7,531 nt of DNA from a bacterium (GTDB lineage Bacteria > Patescibacteriota > Minisyncoccia > UBA6257), in assembly GCA_030673525.1 (NCBI GenBank), contig DAOVIY010000022.1, forward strand, positions 1 through 7,531, given 5' to 3'. Positions 5,882 to 7,531 of this stretch are shown in pieces; the stretch's first letter is position 1; every line of letters starts with the position of its first letter. The position numbers and the translations under genes were made by a program. The notes under the pieces are model-generated. The model searched no databases, was not told the origin of the DNA, and worked only from the letters and a program-made list of their open reading frames with translations.

Positions 5882-5995
5882 ATGATTCCCTGGATTTTGG
5901 TTAAAATACTTTCGGGTTGTATTATTGGAGTAGGATTTGTTTATTACTTGGTAAAACGAGAAGACAAGAAAATAAAAAAGAAAAGAGGTTATTAG
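5882..5995 (+). CDS. Small single-span membrane protein, 37 residues
   Basis: I do not recognise a family. From ATG 5882 to TAG 5993-5995 the protein has one hydrophobic segment at about residues 3-24 (PWILVKILSGCIIGVGFVYY). This is followed by a strongly basic tail (VKREDKKIKKKRGY). The positive-inside rule predicts the tail in the cytoplasm and the N-terminus outside. The SD is perfect at ideal spacing, so translation is well supported. Small hydrophobic peptides with basic tails include subunit stabilisers of membrane complexes, holin-like peptides and type I toxins; the sequence does not decide between these. The following 16 bases lead into a second membrane-type frame of similar design. 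Confidence 0.7.
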   Translation: MIPWILVKILSGCIIGVGFVYYLVKREDKKIKKKRGY

Positions 5996-6011
5996 AAGAA
6001 AGTGAGAAGTA

Positions 6012-6107
6012 ATGTTAATAGTATTAAAATGATTAGCAATCTCAATTTTAGTTGCATGTCTTTACCGTATTGTAGCGGATTATTGGAAAAAAAATGAAAA
6101 GATATGA
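6012..6107 (+). pseudogene. Second small membrane-type ORF interrupted by TGA
   Basis: In one frame from ATG 6012 the sequence reads MLIVLK, then TGA (6030-6032), then LAISILVACLYRIVADYW and KKNEKI, ending in TGA at 6105-6107. Apart from the internal TGA this is a 31-codon single-span protein with a Lys-rich tail, the same design as the ORF just upstream. A single TGG-to-TGA change would explain it. Programmed readthrough is possible, but TGA is a genuine stop elsewhere in the window. There is no clear SD. A competing reading from GTG 6002 in another frame encodes 31 polar residues and looks less protein-like. Confidence 0.35.
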
Positions 6108-6164
6108 AAAAAGGGTAACTAAAGAAAAGAGAGAATTCTCCTTTTAAGTAATTAATTAAGAACT

Positions 6165-6206
6165 TAGGGAGTCAACGAATCAATCGATGACTCCCTATTT
6201 TATTTG
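6165..6206 (+). terminator. Intrinsic terminator of the small-protein cassette
   Basis: TAGGGAGTCA (6165-6174) pairs perfectly with TGACTCCCTA (6188-6197). Inside, CGA/TCG can pair after an A-A mismatch around a five-base loop. TTTTATTTG follows on the plus strand. There is no T-tract on the minus-strand side, so the hairpin mainly ends the cassette. It lies just beyond the stop codon of the convergent membrane-anchored protein gene. Confidence 0.85.
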
Positions 6207-6207
6207 T

Positions 6208-7254
6208 TTAATTTTCCTGCTTTTTCTTTTTCAAAAGAAAATAGGCAACTATCCCGAGTATTACAATCAAAGCAATTATGCCCAGAATCAATACCCAATT
6301 CAAACCTCCTTTTTCAACTCCATCCCCAAGCACTGTTCCGTCTACACCATCAGGCACTACTCCATCTACGCCGTAATAAGGTAAACCATCTTCGTCATAT
6401 TCTTCATCCTCAACTACTACTCCTTCTGTTATGATATTCAAAGTATAAGCAACAAGTTTCTTACTGCAATACCTGTCACAAATAACACCAACAAATACAT
6501 TCCCACTTTTTGTTATTGGCACATAATTTGTAACAATTGCACCAGGATTTGGCGCAGATTCATCTTTTAACACTCTTCTATCCTTATCATATACAGTTAT
6601 TCTTATGCTTGCCTCACTAGGCGGAGTCACTTTAGCAGCCAAGGTTTGTCCTTTCTTAACAGCTACTTTGTAGAAATCCTTGGTATCTGTGCCTTCTTTT
6701 CCAGAAAGATAGGACTTATATTCTCCTGATCCAACGCTCATTGCTTTTTCAACTGTATCTCCAGCATCTGTCTGAATTCCAGCATCATAACGATCAGTCA
6801 AAGATATATTTAGGGAGAGTGATTCTATTTTATGCCAAGTACATTCTCTCTTTATATAATACTTATGCAAATCTTTATCTGAACCCGGCATCCAGGAAAA
6901 TGAGAATAATATCTGTTCTCCCTTATCCATACTCTCACCCTCTTTAACTAATTGCTTCCTATCTTCATTATACAAAGTTAGTTCCTCCTCACCCCAAGCA
7001 TCAGAAAAAGCTTTGAATGTGCCTTCCGATTTAAGTTCTTGCCCCGGCTTTACGTTAATATAAAAATATTCTTTTACACCTTTCTCTATCAAGCCAACCT
7101 CTTCATAACTTCCTGGCTTTATTTCAACTGCAGTATCAAAATCATCTCCGCCTGCTAACAAAGCTTCTTGAGCATTAACAATTCCTATTATTCCAATCAA
7201 AAGAATCCCAAAAAAGACAGTAATTGTTAAATTTTTAGCATTAAATTTTGCCAT
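6208..7254 (-). CDS. Secreted, C-terminally anchored protein with two PPC-like beta domains
   Basis: A 348-residue predicted surface protein. A signal peptide spans residues 1-28, cleaved after VNA. Two related beta-rich units follow. The first, at about 37-153, starts DDFDTAVEIKPGSYEEVGLI with KEYFYINVKPGQEL. The second, at about 163-276, starts DAGDTVEKAMSVGSGEYKSYL with KDFYKVAVKKGQTL. This layout, D-x-x-x-A then FY-V-KGQ-L and a later strand with LTLYNEDR or ITVYDKDR, resembles the pre-peptidase C-terminal (PPC) fold. An acidic, Gly/Asp/Val-rich linker (277-317) leads to a membrane helix (320-341) and the tail KKKKQEN. Cysteines are at 138, 259 and 263. No catalytic domain is seen. It probably binds or displays something at the surface. 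It lies 36 bases downstream of the LolA-like gene; no SD is visible. Confidence 0.7.
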   Translation of the reverse strand: MAKFNAKNLTITVFFGILLIGIIGIVNAQEALLAGGDDFDTAVEIKPGSYEEVGLIEKGVKEYFYINVKPGQELKSEGTFKAFSDAWGEEELTLYNEDRKQLVKEGESMDKGEQILFSFSWMPGSDKDLHKYYIKRECTWHKIESLSLNISLTDRYDAGIQTDAGDTVEKAMSVGSGEYKSYLSGKEGTDTKDFYKVAVKKGQTLAAKVTPPSEASIRITVYDKDRRVLKDESAPNPGAIVTNYVPITKSGNVFVGVICDRYCSKKLVAYTLNIITEGVVVEDEEYDEDGLPYYGVDGVVPDGVDGTVLGDGVEKGGLNWVLILGIIALIVILGIVAYFLLKKKKQEN

Positions 7255-7290
7255 ATTATTTTTAATTTTATTGTTGATATTTTTCGACCA

Positions 7291-7531
7291 TTATAAAGCA
7301 AATGGTATATCCATTATCTGAGCTCCTGCTGGTAATTCAAACATACTGTCAGGAATAGCGCTAAGATCTATGTTCTTTAGCTCTACTATTAAGGTACCAT
7401 CATCTGTTGTTGATTCGGTTCTAATAGGCAGCCCATACTTTGTCCATGTCCACATTTTTACCTCCTCTGTTGCAGTAGTGTATTTGATGACCAAACAACT
7501 CTTTCCATCCAGAATTTCAGTACCAAGAGTC
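7291..7531 (-). CDS. LolA-like / DUF4412-like envelope protein, C-terminal part (partial)
   Basis: The 3' end of a gene that enters from the right edge. The frame is open from 7530 to the TAA at 7293-7291 (79 complete codons). The reading starts TLGTEILDGKSCLVIKYT, then KMWTWTKYGLPIRTES (after VIKYTTATEEV), and ends SMFELPAGAQIMDIPFAL. The pattern of GxExxDGKxC, a tryptophan/aromatic K-x-W strand, GLPIR and the end F-ELPAG-Q-MD-P is what I recall from small periplasmic/extracellular LolA-fold and DUF4412 proteins that carry or bind lipids. An internal TTG at 7494 could be mistaken for the start, but the frame and the homology-like pattern run upstream of it. It is probably co-transcribed with the downstream membrane-anchored protein. 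Confidence 0.55.
   Translation of the reverse strand, partial: TLGTEILDGKSCLVIKYTTATEEVKMWTWTKYGLPIRTESTTDDGTLIVELKNIDLSAIPDSMFELPAGAQIMDIPFAL

Noticed and set aside
6002..6097. 31-codon GTG-initiated ORF
   Set aside because: Alternative frame to the interrupted membrane peptide. It has no SD and no coherent hydrophobic or amphipathic pattern. It stays open only as a competing reading of the same bases.
6094..6147. 17-codon ORF (MKRYEKRVTKEKREFSF)
   Set aside because: Too short, with no SD at proper spacing. Its composition follows from an A-rich stretch. Its ATG overlaps other stops, but this is likely chance.
6187..6434. Two plus-strand ORFs (65 and 76 codons)
   Set aside because: Both are antisense to the well-supported membrane-anchored protein gene and overlap each other in different frames. 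The first begins inside the terminator stem.
6741..6947. 68-codon plus-strand ORF
   Set aside because: Antisense to the second and first beta domains of the membrane-anchored protein, with no SD.
1..7531. tRNA, rRNA, CRISPR array, insertion sequence or riboswitch
   Set aside because: None seen on either strand by eye: no cloverleaf with a TTCGA-type loop, no regularly spaced repeats, no transposase motif and no long structured leader.

Overview
The window reads as chromosome from a small, AT-rich bacterial genome. The core proteins are bacterial in type (DnaE PHP domain, RNase HII, MiaA, GatB, L11, NusG, SecE). Genes are packed tightly, and most starts lack a Shine-Dalgarno (SD) sequence. 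After rplK there is a terminator and then gatB, where most bacteria have rplA (uL1). Together this suggests a Candidate Phyla Radiation / Patescibacteria lineage, perhaps parcubacterial. That placement is inference; no database search was possible. TGA is used as a normal stop (rnhB, secE, the HD gene), so the SR1/Gracilibacteria code, in which TGA is glycine, does not apply.

Layout: 1-353 (-) is the 5' end of dnaE. It diverges from an rnhB-miaA pair (417-1912, +) whose two genes overlap by 4 bases. miaA converges on, and overlaps by 24 bases, gatB (1889-3370, -). gatB has its own sigma70-like promoter, and a strong intrinsic terminator separates it from the secE-nusG-rplK operon (4680 to 3471, -). 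That operon starts at a TTGACA promoter placed directly after the stop codon of an HD-domain hydrolase gene (4747-5301, -). The HD gene in turn diverges from a plus-strand small-protein cassette (about 5379-6206). Two promoters whose -35 boxes form a 16-bp palindrome lie between them.

The cassette is the most unusual part. It holds three well-supported ORFs of 51, 54 and 37 codons, each with a near-perfect SD, and a fourth small membrane-type frame interrupted by TGA. It ends at an intrinsic terminator with a 10-bp outer stem. The conventional annotation threshold would miss all of these ORFs. I recognise none of the small proteins. Convergent to the cassette is an envelope pair on the minus strand: a secreted, membrane-anchored protein with two beta-rich repeats resembling the pre-peptidase C-terminal (PPC) fold (6208-7254), and upstream of it the 3' end of a LolA-like/DUF4412-like protein (7291-7531).

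Functionally, the left two thirds serve replication and genome maintenance (DnaE, RNase HII), tRNA maturation and charging (MiaA, GatB), and translation, transcription elongation and secretion (L11, NusG, SecE). The right third is accessory: uncharacterised small proteins and envelope proteins.
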